64,000 bases of DNA from Paenibacillus xylaniclasticus (lineage in GTDB: Bacteria; Bacillota; Bacilli; Paenibacillales; Paenibacillaceae): NCBI RefSeq assembly GCF_004001065.1, contig NZ_BIML01000022.1, positions 25,098 to 89,097 on the forward strand, read 5' to 3'. The notes below the pieces were generated by a model that did no database searches, was not told the origin of the DNA, and worked only from the letters and a program-made list of their open reading frames with translations. Position 1 is the stretch's first letter, and each line of letters opens with the position of its first letter. Shown here one piece after another: positions 42,019-50,020 of the stretch. Position numbers and translations under genes: made by a program.

Positions 42019-43212
42019 TTATGCCTCCTGCAGGCTGCGCTTGCGGACGCCTAGCATTAAGCCATAGCAAATCAACAGAACGACAGAGGCGATCACATAC
42101 GGATAGTTAATGTTCAGATCGAACAACGCTCCTGCCGCGATCGGCCCGGCGATATTACCGAGAGATGTGAAGGCTGAGTTCAGCCCGGCAACATAGCCCT
42201 GCTGATCCTCTGCCATCTTCGACATTTGGGTACTAATCGCCGGTCGCAATATATCGGTAGCCAGAAACACAATAAACGTTACGGCAAAGATCATCCAATA
42301 TTGATGGACAAACAACGTTGCAAGAATGAAGGCGCCGGCAACAAGAAGGCTGACCGAGATGACTCTCCTTGTCCCAAATCGATTCAAAATCCAGCTGAAC
42401 GCTGTCACTTGGACGACCGCGCCCGCAATGGAGCCGAACGTCAGAATGAACGCAATATCCCGGGGCTCGAAGCCGAATTTATGATCGACGAATAGTCCGA
42501 ATACGGTCTCGAAATTCGCAAGTCCGAAGGACATGACAAGCACGATCACAAGACTAATAAAATACGGCTCGCGATAGGATCGAAGCAGCTGCTGCAGAAG
42601 ACTGCTTCGCTGCTTGGCTGGCGAGGTTTCGACGGATGCATGCCTCGCAGGCCGGGACTCCTGAAGCAGCAGCACCGTCACGCACGCTGAAGCAATACCC
42701 GCAACCGCCGCACTATAGAAAGGGACCCGAATGCCGAATTCGGCAATATACCCGCCAAGGCCCGGCCCGATAATAAAACCTGTCGTAATGGCCGCCGTTA
42801 TATATCCCATCCCAGCCGCCCGATCTTCCTCCGACGTGACGTCGGCGGCATACGCCATCACAGACGGCATAATGAGCGCAGCACTAATGCCGCCTAGAAG
42901 CCGTGAGGCAAACAGCAGCCATGGCGATTCTGCTATGCCGAACATCCACTCCGTTAATGCGAAGATGAGCATGCCGATAACGATCATTTTCTTCCTGCCA
43001 TAGGTATCGGACAGCCGGCCGGCCATCGGCGAGAACAGAAGCTGGGTAAGCGCGAATGATGCTACAAGCAGACCCACCGCTGAGCCTGTTATGCCCAGCT
43101 CCTCCATGAACCTCGGCATAATCGGCAGAACAAGTCCGATTCCTGTAAACACGAGAAACAAATTCAGCATCAGGATCAGTAAAGCTCCCCGATTCTTCAG
43201 CAATAATGCCAT
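42019..43212 (-). CDS. MFS multidrug exporter, 12-TM DHA1 type
   Basis: 397 residues from ATG 43212, where GGAGG lies 8 nt upstream; a longer frame to 43359 is not supported. TM and motif patterns: LNLFLVFTGIGLVLPIMPRF, SPMAGRLSDTYGRKKMIVIG (motif A) and GFIIGPGLGGYIAEFG (motif C, antiporter). It resembles NorA/Bmr-type exporters. A 27-codon open frame with a good ribosome binding site lies upstream (43280-43363). A role in export of the cluster product is plausible. Confidence 0.9.
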   Translation of the reverse strand: MALLLKNRGALLILMLNLFLVFTGIGLVLPIMPRFMEELGITGSAVGLLVASFALTQLLFSPMAGRLSDTYGRKKMIVIGMLIFALTEWMFGIAESPWLLFASRLLGGISAALIMPSVMAYAADVTSEEDRAAGMGYITAAITTGFIIGPGLGGYIAEFGIRVPFYSAAVAGIASACVTVLLLQESRPARHASVETSPAKQRSSLLQQLLRSYREPYFISLVIVLVMSFGLANFETVFGLFVDHKFGFEPRDIAFILTFGSIAGAVVQVTAFSWILNRFGTRRVISVSLLVAGAFILATLFVHQYWMIFAVTFIVFLATDILRPAISTQMSKMAEDQQGYVAGLNSAFTSLGNIAGPIAAGALFDLNINYPYVIASVVLLICYGLMLGVRKRSLQEA

Positions 43213-43279
43213 TAATAATTCCTCCACGCTGCTAAAACATCTGATATTCTCTGCTGCTGCTGCATCCCTCTGATTAACG

Positions 43280-43363
43280 TTAAGATAGCCTCGGTATATT
43301 TCTTTCATACGTGATACGATCTGCATAATAAGGGGGTTGTGGTGTTGTAGCAATCTCACTCAT
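43280..43363 (-). CDS. Small open frame (27 codons) upstream of MFS gene: leader or gene remnant
   Basis: ATG at 43363 has GGAGG 7 nt upstream, and the frame ends with TAA at 43280. The peptide begins MSEIATTPQPPYYA, which strongly resembles the N terminus of antibiotic biosynthesis monooxygenase (ABM)-type small proteins, then diverges (DRITYERN) and stops. It ends 67 bp before the MFS start. It may be what is left of a deleted ABM gene, or a translated leader controlling the exporter. I favour remnant. Confidence 0.4.
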   Translation of the reverse strand: MSEIATTPQPPYYADRITYERNIPRLS

Positions 43364-43405
43364 GATTTGACCTCCGTTTACTTGTTCTTACTATTCAAAC
43401 GCCAC

Positions 43406-43732
43406 TCAAATTATAAGTCGCAGCACCATGATCGAAATCACTCCAACGACTACCGTTCCTAGCAAGCTGCGCGTCAATACAGCCATTAAGAAGGTAGGTA
43501 GTGCTGCCAACAGCTCCACGTTATCTTGTATAGAAGAAAGCTCTCCGTCCTGCATCAATAGCTCTTGCCCTACCAAAGCTGCCATAACGGCGATTGGAAT
43601 ATGATTCAGCCAGCGCAATACTCCATCAGGCAATTGTAGTCGGCTAAGCAGCATAAGCGGAAGCACTCTCGGAAGGACGGTAACAATGGAGGACCCCACA
43701 ATGATCCACAATATTGACCATTTTATTTCCAC
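43406..43732 (-). CDS. azlD: AzlD family branched-chain amino acid exporter subunit
   Basis: A 108-residue protein with four predicted membrane segments (WSILWIIVGSSIVTVLPRVL; HIPIAVMAALVGQELL; LAALPTFLMAVLT; VVVGVISIMVLRLII). It fits AzlD in size and order. It forms a complex with AzlC to export branched-chain or other hydrophobic amino acids. The two genes overlap by 10 bp. Its relation to the biosynthetic cluster is unclear; it may be ordinary chromosome. Confidence 0.88.
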   Translation of the reverse strand: MEIKWSILWIIVGSSIVTVLPRVLPLMLLSRLQLPDGVLRWLNHIPIAVMAALVGQELLMQDGELSSIQDNVELLAALPTFLMAVLTRSLLGTVVVGVISIMVLRLII

Positions 43733-44454
43733 TTCTCCACCACCATCCCTACTGCTGCAGCAACCACTGAAGCCGCAATAACCCCTATACTTGGCGACGA
43801 AACCAACGTAACTCCTATAACAACGATGACAGCGATTATGGCCACACAGACATCTACAGCCACCTTAGCTCGTCCAACCATTAGAAGAACGAGAAGCCCG
43901 ATAAACATAGCCGGCAGTGCAAAGTCTAAACCAAACCGCTCGGGATTAGTAATCCATTGTCCTAGGAGCGCACCGGCTACAGTCGCCGCAATCCAGTTTA
44001 AATAAGCGGTAATATTGAGGCCAAGCATCCATCTCTCACTAATCCTCTGCCTATTCGCGGTTTGATACATAGCCACGCCAAAGGTCTCATCCGTAAGTAA
44101 TGAACCAATCATCATGTTTTTGAAGGGAGTAAGATGGCGAAAATAAGGCGATAACGCTGCGCTAAGCAAGAGGTGGCGGAGATTCACGAAGAAGACCGTA
44201 AAAATAATGGCGGCGATCGAAGCGTTCGCTGCAACCATCCCTGCAATGATGAACTGCGCCGATCCTGCATAGACCAGAACGCTCATAAGCGTAATCTCGG
44301 CCACACTAAGTCCTGATGTTTTGGCGATGACGCCGGCAGCAAATCCTATACTTAAATAACCTAATAACGTGGGAATGCAGTCTTTGACGCCTTGGAGGAA
44401 GCTGTCTTCCCTTTCTTCAGCCTCAACACTTTCGATGGGGGAATGCTCTTGCAT
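43723..44454 (-). CDS. azlC: AzlC family branched-chain amino acid permease
   Basis: A 243-residue integral membrane protein. GVKDCIPTLLGYLSIGFAAGVIAK and VYAGSAQFIIAGMVAAN are typical AzlC segments, as is FFVNLRHLLLSAALSPY. It works with AzlD in export of branched-chain amino acids and azaleucine resistance. The start has CTGGAGAGATAG upstream. No AzlB/Lrp regulator is adjacent. Confidence 0.92.
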   Translation of the reverse strand: MQEHSPIESVEAEEREDSFLQGVKDCIPTLLGYLSIGFAAGVIAKTSGLSVAEITLMSVLVYAGSAQFIIAGMVAANASIAAIIFTVFFVNLRHLLLSAALSPYFRHLTPFKNMMIGSLLTDETFGVAMYQTANRQRISERWMLGLNITAYLNWIAATVAGALLGQWITNPERFGLDFALPAMFIGLLVLLMVGRAKVAVDVCVAIIAVIVVIGVTLVSSPSIGVIAASVVAAAVGMVVEKWK

Positions 44455-44457
44455 CTT

Positions 44458-44733
44458 CTATCTCTCCAGTTCTCTGTGCTGCTTTAATCTTCGTACCGGA
44501 GCGTAGTCCATACGTTGTTCATAATAATATCGCTTTGCCGTCCACTCTTCAATCCGTCCGCGTTCAAAGATCGTCATTCTTCGCGGAAAAAGGCAGCCGA
44601 CCATTAATATGTAGCCAGCTACCGTGACCGGATTCGTTGAAGCTCGGAAACATAATCGAGAGAACAAGGATGTTATGTTATATAACGTTAATACTGCATA
44701 AAAGCCCGCAAAGAGAATCCCTTTATCATGAGG
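44458..44733 (-). pseudogene. Remnant of a membrane protein gene without start
   Basis: An open frame of about 91 codons between a TGA at 44736 and the stop at 44458 reads like coding sequence: a TM-like GILFAGFYAVLTLYNITSL, then a charged tail ending RRLKQHRELER. There is no ATG, GTG or ribosome binding site at its beginning; the first TTG (44667) lacks a site. It may be the 3' end of a gene lost when the ABC permease gene arrived. The family is not recognised. Confidence 0.3.
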
Positions 44734-45457
44734 TCACGATATCTATATTCTTCAATCGACGTATGGACATAGAAGTAAATAGAAGAATAAAAAACATATT
44801 CATCATCCAAAACAGCATATTTTGTGCGTCTGTCAGCTCATCCTGACTGAGTGCTCTCATACCAATAGCGAGCAGCGAGAACGGAAACAAGCTCCCCAGC
44901 TTTGCCGTGTACATGCCGAGGCCAATGAAGACAGCGCACAGACTAATGCCGATGGGCGCAGCGAAGCTGCGAATCCGTAATGACAGCCCCAGCTGCAGCG
45001 CAATAATGGACCAAGAAGCATACCATCCGCTTATCGCCCAGCCTATCGTTTCCATTGGAAATGGTCCCGGTAAAGAGAATAGAGCGCCCGCAGCCCAATA
45101 GAGCCCTACGAACATCGCTTGTACGAACAAAATTAAACTGCCGACGACAATGAGCTTGGCAAGTATTACACTGGAGACCGGTACGGGCGAAGCCAAGACC
45201 AGATTCCAATTCCGGCCCAGATGCTCCAGCCTGCATACATAAGAACAACAAATGGCTATAAGAATAGGCAGGAAGAACTGTCCATAGAACAGGCTGACCT
45301 GCGACCATAGGCTATACCAGCCATCGTGCAGAACGGCCTGGTTGAAATAATAATTCGCACAACCGATCAACAGGCTTATGATCGGAAGTACAACGAGTAC
45401 AAGAACCATTCGAGAATGCCTCAATTTTAACCATTCAGCAACAACACTTTGTTTCAT
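44726..45457 (-). CDS. Lantibiotic-immunity-type ABC transporter permease (LanG-like)
   Basis: A 243-residue permease with six predicted TM segments (MVLVLVVLPIISLLIGCANY; PILIAICCSYVC; LIVVGSLILFVQAMF and others) and WLKLRHSRM at the start, as in MutG/SpaG/EpiG proteins. With the permease at 45473 and the ATPase at 46222 it forms a LanFEG-like three-gene ABC unit that removes peptide antibiotics from the membrane. It is divergent from a two-component system, the usual partner of such transporters. It could be self-protection for the cluster product. Confidence 0.85.
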   Translation of the reverse strand: MKQSVVAEWLKLRHSRMVLVLVVLPIISLLIGCANYYFNQAVLHDGWYSLWSQVSLFYGQFFLPILIAICCSYVCRLEHLGRNWNLVLASPVPVSSVILAKLIVVGSLILFVQAMFVGLYWAAGALFSLPGPFPMETIGWAISGWYASWSIIALQLGLSLRIRSFAAPIGISLCAVFIGLGMYTAKLGSLFPFSLLAIGMRALSQDELTDAQNMLFWMMNMFFILLFTSMSIRRLKNIDIVTS

Positions 45458-45472
45458 CAGCTTGTTCCTCCC

Positions 45473-46225
45473 TTAAACTTCCTTCCGGGCAATATGAAGG
45501 CTCCCGACCGTATACCACAGGACGGTCATCCCCAGCGCAGCCAGCATAAGACTGAAGTTCATAGGCTGGATGAAGTAGGAGCTTGATGACTCAGCGAATC
45601 GCAAAATAACGGGACTGAGCTCCGAATAATACGACCAAATGAATAAATGTCGGACGCCAGCCGGAAACAGAGCTGCAGTCATGCCGATAAACCCTCCCAG
45701 CATGCCCAGACAAAGTGCAAAAGCCTGGTTTCTGACTGTCCAAGAGATCCACTGCTGAAGCGCCGTAACAGCAAGCGTTGTCAGCATCGTTCCGGCTATG
45801 AATCGGATGAGCCACTCAAAGGGTAGGCTGCCGGAAAAATCTTTCATTTGCCCAAACGCGATGATAAGGACAGTCTGTGCAAGGATGCCATACAGAAGAA
45901 GACTATTGGCGCATATATATTTAGCGGTATAGAGGCGGATGCGGCTCACATTCGTCGCAGCAAGTATTGTCCAAGTAGCCCCTTTATGCTCCATATCACA
46001 AAGCCTAGAGGCGACAATAGCCGTAACGATTGGCATAAAGAAACCATTAATAGAAGATACGCAGTAGAAAAGAGTCTCCCACTCGTCATGCTCCGCACTG
46101 CGGGAAATCGAGATGCTCGCGGTCACGAAAGCCCACAGCATCTCCATAGCAAGTAAGAGCGTGATCATGATCCATAGCTTTTTGCGGCGGATTTTGTAAT
46201 ATTCCAATCCTATTGCTGTAATCAC
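45473..46225 (-). CDS. Lantibiotic-immunity-type ABC transporter permease (LanE-like)
   Basis: A 250-residue permease with six TM segments, starting LEYYKIRRKKLWIM as in MutE/EpiE family permeases. It overlaps the ATPase gene end by 4 bp and precedes the second permease by 15 bp, so the three are cotranscribed. It is expected to form the heteromeric membrane channel with the 44726 protein. Confidence 0.87.
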   Translation of the reverse strand: MITAIGLEYYKIRRKKLWIMITLLLAMEMLWAFVTASISISRSAEHDEWETLFYCVSSINGFFMPIVTAIVASRLCDMEHKGATWTILAATNVSRIRLYTAKYICANSLLLYGILAQTVLIIAFGQMKDFSGSLPFEWLIRFIAGTMLTTLAVTALQQWISWTVRNQAFALCLGMLGGFIGMTAALFPAGVRHLFIWSYYSELSPVILRFAESSSSYFIQPMNFSLMLAALGMTVLWYTVGSLHIARKEV

Positions 46226-47136
46226 AAGCTTCTCTCCCTTCCCGTCAGCTCGAGGAAGATATCTTCTAAATTATGCTTACGCTCCTCGATTCGGGTAACA
46301 GAAATACCCTGGTTCACAAGCAGTCGGTTGATCTCCGCCACGTCCATATCCTCAAGGTACTGAAGCTCCAGCCGGCTGCCGCTTTGAACAGCTCGATAGC
46401 CTCGGGCGAAGAGTAGCCGCTTAGCCGCAGCATTGTCGCTCGTCTGGAAGCAGATGGCGGATCTGCTATTGGCCTGTAGGCTTTCCAAACTGCCCTGGAA
46501 CAGCAGACTGCCTTCGCTAATAATGCCGACCGAGGTCGCAATCTGCTCAATCTCCGTAAGCAAATGACTGGAGAGCAATATGGTCATGCCGTAGCGTGCG
46601 GGCAGCGACTTAATCAGCTCCCGAATTTCGCCGATACCTGCAGGGTCAAGACCGTTGGTCGGCTCATCGAGTATTAACAGCTTAGGAAAGGCGAGCAAAG
46701 CCATTGCGATTCCTAACCGTTGTTTCATTCCAAGAGAATATTGCTCCGCTTTTTTGTGCTTATGATTTTCTAACCGGACGATGCGAAGCGCTTCTTCGAC
46801 ATTGCGATCAGGCACGCCCCGCAGACGCTGCATGACCCTCATATTCTCAAGGCCCGTCAAATGACCGTAGTAGGAGGGCGATTCGATCAGCGACCCGGTC
46901 CGGTTAAGAATAGAAGAACGATGGCTGCTTAAGCTCTCTCCGAATATATGAATATTCCCGCTGGACGGCTTGACTAGTCCCAGCAGCATTTTTAAAGTCG
47001 TCGTTTTCCCCGCTCCATTCGGACCTAGAAAACCGAAAATTTCTCCTTCTTCTACATGCAGATTGACCCTATTCACGCGGTTGGTTCCCCCATACGTTTT
47101 GGTCAAGTCCTGCGTCTGCACAATAACAGCACTCAT
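46222..47136 (-). CDS. ABC transporter ATP-binding protein (LanF/BcrA-like)
   Basis: A 304-residue ATPase: Walker A GPNGAGKTTTLKML, signature YSLGMKQRLGIA, Walker B LLILDEPTNGLDP and H loop LLSSHLLTEIEQI. Size and C-terminal extension fit the BcrA/LanF group. It powers the two adjacent permeases. The gene is divergent from the response regulator at 47296, with OmpR-type direct repeats between them. Confidence 0.94.
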   Translation of the reverse strand: MSAVIVQTQDLTKTYGGTNRVNRVNLHVEEGEIFGFLGPNGAGKTTTLKMLLGLVKPSSGNIHIFGESLSSHRSSILNRTGSLIESPSYYGHLTGLENMRVMQRLRGVPDRNVEEALRIVRLENHKHKKAEQYSLGMKQRLGIAMALLAFPKLLILDEPTNGLDPAGIGEIRELIKSLPARYGMTILLSSHLLTEIEQIATSVGIISEGSLLFQGSLESLQANSRSAICFQTSDNAAAKRLLFARGYRAVQSGSRLELQYLEDMDVAEINRLLVNQGISVTRIEERKHNLEDIFLELTGRERSL

Positions 47137-47193
47137 CTAAAGGTCAGCTCCATTCCAGATATATTTTCCTTGTTATCAACTGTAATGGGCCCG

Positions 47194-47243
47194 CCTTACT
47201 TCAATCTAAAATACACCTTACATCAACCTTAAATCGATTAAGG
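47194..47243. promoter_or_regulatory. Direct repeats and palindrome, candidate response-regulator binding site
   Basis: CCTTA repeats start at 47194, 47216 and 47227, i.e. spaced by 22 and 11 bp, on one face of the helix as for OmpR-family regulators. The last overlaps the inverted repeat CCTTAA-ATCGA-TTAAGG (47227-47243). The region separates the ABC operon and the two-component system. A TATAAT box lies at 47272-47277 with no good -35 box, as in activated promoters. Confidence 0.5.
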
Positions 47244-47295
47244 ATATAATCCGAGCCTCCCTTGGTTCATGTATAATAATTTTTGGGTGACACAT

Positions 47296-48006
47296 ATGGA
47301 CAATGTAAAAGACAGAAAAATATTGATTGTTGATGACGAGTCAGAAATGATTACAATGATTGAACGTTTTCTGCGTAAGGAAGGCTTCTATCGCATTTAC
47401 ACAGCCGAGAGCTGCGCTGCGGCTCTATCAGCTTGCCATGTAGACAAGCCAGATATCGCGATTCTCGATGTGATGCTGCCGGACGGAGACGGATTTTCGC
47501 TCTTGTCATCCATCCGACAGTTTTCGAATATGCCCGTTCTGTTTCTGTCCGCACGAGGAGAGGATGAAGATCGGCTGCTCGGGCTCGGGCTGGGGGCAGA
47601 TGATTACATCGTGAAGCCGTTTCTGCCGCGCGAGCTGGTCCTGCGACTGATGGGTGTATTAAAACGTGTCTACTCTTCCCCTGCAATGAAACATCAAGCA
47701 GTATTTCGATTAGGAGAATTAACGATCGACCTGGATAGTGCGGTTGTGCGCGGTGAGAAGGAACAGCCCTTAACAGCCAAAGAACGTGCCATTCTTGCAA
47801 AGCTGTACGACAACAAGGGAAGAATCGTCACTAGCGATGCCATATGTCAAGCCGTCTGGGGAGACGATAGCTACGGTTATGAGAATACATTGATGGTCCA
47901 TATGCGGAGGGTCCGCGAAAAAATCGAGCCCGATCCGTCTAACCCAATCTATCTTCTCACCGTCAGAGGATTGGGATATAAGCTGCTGGTGAAGGAGTCG
48001 CGTTAA
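47296..48006 (+). CDS. OmpR-family response regulator
   Basis: 236 residues from ATG 47296; an earlier in-frame ATG at 47269 overlaps the TATAAT box and is unlikely. Receiver: ILIVDDESEM, phospho-Asp in AILDVMLPDGDG, FLSARGED and IVKPFLPREL. Winged helix: LTAKERAILAKLYDNKG, then VHMRRVREKIE and LLTVRGLGYKL. It probably controls the divergent LanFEG-like ABC genes with the sensor kinase that follows immediately. Confidence 0.93.
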   Translation: MDNVKDRKILIVDDESEMITMIERFLRKEGFYRIYTAESCAAALSACHVDKPDIAILDVMLPDGDGFSLLSSIRQFSNMPVLFLSARGEDEDRLLGLGLGADDYIVKPFLPRELVLRLMGVLKRVYSSPAMKHQAVFRLGELTIDLDSAVVRGEKEQPLTAKERAILAKLYDNKGRIVTSDAICQAVWGDDSYGYENTLMVHMRRVREKIEPDPSNPIYLLTVRGLGYKLLVKESR

Positions 48007-49404
48007 GTGGATGGAATGATTCGCATTTTACGCCGGTTTGTTGTCACAACGATCATCATCTCGATCTTTCTCGTTATTTGCAACTTCATCCTGCTCGGTA
48101 TTGTAGTATTCAAGGAGATTCATGTTCGGCCGTCACCGGAGAGTGTGGCTGGGGAAGTGGCTGGAGGTTTAGCTCTACAGGATGATACTTACATGCTGGG
48201 CGATCACGCCATCAAGCTTCTAGAGGACAATCAAGCTTGGGCTATGCTGATTAGCAATAACGGCCAAGTAGAATGGGAATACGAGCTTCCCCCCGATGTT
48301 CCGCTAGCTTACGGGCTAGTCGATATAGCCAAATTATCCCGTTATTATTTAATGGATTATCCTGTCTATTCTTGGGAGCATAAGGACGGCCTTATTGTGG
48401 TCGGGTATCCGAAAAGCAGCTATGGGAAATATCAATTCAATTTTGTTACGGATTGGGTAAAAGCATTGCCGCTGCGGATACTGTGGCTGATGCTTCTTAA
48501 TGCAGCGATAGCACTCCTTCTTTCTATACTAATTGGAGCGCGCCTCATCAAGGGTATTCGTCCTCTTGTTGCGGGTGTTCATTCTCTCGCCCGGGATCAG
48601 GCCGTACAATTGGACGCGAAAGGGATATTCAGCGATTTGTCCCAAAGTATTAACGCTGCCTCGGCTATCCTTCAAGACAAGACAACAGCCCTGAAAGCGC
48701 GAGATGAAGCACGTTCTAACTGGATTGCCGGCATTTCTCATGATATCCGCACTCCGCTCTCCATGATTCTCGGCTACGCAAGCGAAATGGAGGACAATAC
48801 GGATTTGCCCGACGAGCAAAGGCAGCAAGCGGGAATTATTCGGCGCCAGGGCGAGAAGCTGCGCTCACTTGTAAGCGACTTGAATCTGGTCTCCATGCTG
48901 GAATATGAGATGCAGCCCTTGCATCGGAAGCCCGTTCGGTTATCGGTATTGGCAAGACAGGTTGTTGCGGATTGTCTGAATAATGGATTAGACGAGCGAT
49001 ACGACATCGAATTACAGCTAGCTGATGAAGAGGGGCAGATTAATGGAGACGAGAAATTACTGCTCAGAGCCATTAGTAATCTCGTGCACAACAGCGTGCG
49101 CCATAACCCGCAGGGCTGCCGAATCGTTGTAGAGACCTCTTTATCTCAGGATTGCACTCAGTATCGTATTATTGTAAGTGACAATGGGCGCGGCATCCCT
49201 CAAGAGCAATTGACCGAAATTACGGAATTGCCTTATTCATCGAGGAGAAAGCTGCCTGTTCAGCAAGGCCACGGTCTGGGTCTCCCGATGGTCGCAAGAA
49301 TTGCGAAGGCGCATGACGGTTGTCTTTCGCTTGAAAGCAATGAGGAGCAAGGGGGGCTTAAAGCCGTTATGGAGTTTCCATTGAAGGCTTCAACCCGTCT
49401 TTAG
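48007..49404 (+). CDS. Sensor histidine kinase
   Basis: 465 residues, GTG start directly after the regulator stop, AAGGAG 9 nt upstream. TM1 (TTIIISIFLVICNFILLGIV) and TM2 (ILWLMLLNAAIALLLSILIG) flank an extracytoplasmic sensor of about 110 residues; then HisKA with ISHDIRTPLSMILGYASEM, N box NLVHNSVRHNP, SDNGRGIP and GHGLGLPMVARI. The order resembles kinases linked to peptide-antibiotic detection. The signal may be the cluster product or an envelope stress. Confidence 0.92.
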   Translation: MDGMIRILRRFVVTTIIISIFLVICNFILLGIVVFKEIHVRPSPESVAGEVAGGLALQDDTYMLGDHAIKLLEDNQAWAMLISNNGQVEWEYELPPDVPLAYGLVDIAKLSRYYLMDYPVYSWEHKDGLIVVGYPKSSYGKYQFNFVTDWVKALPLRILWLMLLNAAIALLLSILIGARLIKGIRPLVAGVHSLARDQAVQLDAKGIFSDLSQSINAASAILQDKTTALKARDEARSNWIAGISHDIRTPLSMILGYASEMEDNTDLPDEQRQQAGIIRRQGEKLRSLVSDLNLVSMLEYEMQPLHRKPVRLSVLARQVVADCLNNGLDERYDIELQLADEEGQINGDEKLLLRAISNLVHNSVRHNPQGCRIVVETSLSQDCTQYRIIVSDNGRGIPQEQLTEITELPYSSRRKLPVQQGHGLGLPMVARIAKAHDGCLSLESNEEQGGLKAVMEFPLKASTRL

Positions 49405-49443
49405 GTTGTAAAAATTTATCCCGTTAAAGCAGGTGAGAGCCAA

Positions 49444-49842
49444 ATGCTGAACAAAGAGCTGCTGCTGCACCTATTTCTTACAACGCCGCTTCTTACGATT
49501 GGCCAAGCCATCTACGCAGCCAACCTGGCTGCCAGTGCACCAGATCAGACAACAGATCATAATTGGCTGCTGATAAGCTTCTTCTATCTGCTGCTGTTTA
49601 TCCCTATCAATGCGATCTTATGTTTCGTATTATTCGGAATCAGCTCTTGGCTGAAGAAGACAATGCGGAGCGTCCTTCTATTCAATGTCATTGGCTTAGT
49701 TGGCGCTGGTGCGTTGCTTGTCCTTAAACCTACTAACAATAACGACTACTTATATTCTTCTATGCTTCTCTACTCTTCTTTCTTCGTGATGAGTGGAATA
49801 TCCATACTGTTTCGTCAGAGCTTCTCTAAATCAACCTCATGA
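49444..49842 (+). CDS. Small four-TM membrane protein of unknown function
   Basis: A 132-residue hydrophobic protein with about four predicted TM segments (LHLFLTTPLLTIGQAIYAAN; WLLISFFYLLLFIPINAILC; SVLLFNVIGLVGAGALLVL; SSMLLYSSFFVMSGISILF). AGGTGAGAG precedes the ATG, 39 bp after the kinase gene, so it is likely cotranscribed with the two-component system. No family recognised. It might be an accessory immunity protein, which is only a guess from position. Confidence 0.75.
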   Translation: MLNKELLLHLFLTTPLLTIGQAIYAANLAASAPDQTTDHNWLLISFFYLLLFIPINAILCFVLFGISSWLKKTMRSVLLFNVIGLVGAGALLVLKPTNNNDYLYSSMLLYSSFFVMSGISILFRQSFSKSTS

Positions 49843-49845
49843 ACA

Positions 49846-49877
49846 GAGCCTTGCTTTCGAGCAGGGCTCCAGTTTTA
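49846..49877 (+). terminator. Terminator after two-component operon
   Basis: The stem GAGCCTTGCT (49846-49855) / AGCAGGGCTC (49860-49869), one G-U pair, with loop TTCG, is followed by AGTTTTAG. Confidence 0.6.
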
Positions 49878-49947
49878 GTCCCATTTGCTTTTTACATATA
49901 GATGAGCGCATCTTGCAGATAAGCTCTTAATGGTGAGCCTGATCCGA

Positions 49948-49993
49948 TAAAAAGACCGCATGTAAATCAGCATCCTAGCTGATCTACATGCGG
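49948..49993 (-). terminator. Terminator closing the upper biosynthetic operon
   Basis: A 16-bp stem (49956-49971 / 49978-49993, one mismatch) with loop ATCCTA is followed on the minus strand by TCTTTTTATC. It is 28 bp after the stop of the BtrH-like gene at 50021. Confidence 0.85.
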
Positions 49994-50020
49994 CATCGAT
50001 CGTTCAGTATGTCCCTTGCT

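Noticed and set aside
44458..44667. 69-codon frame ahead of azlC as a live gene
   Set aside because: TTG start has no ribosome binding site, and coding-like sequence continues upstream to a stop, so a remnant is more likely.
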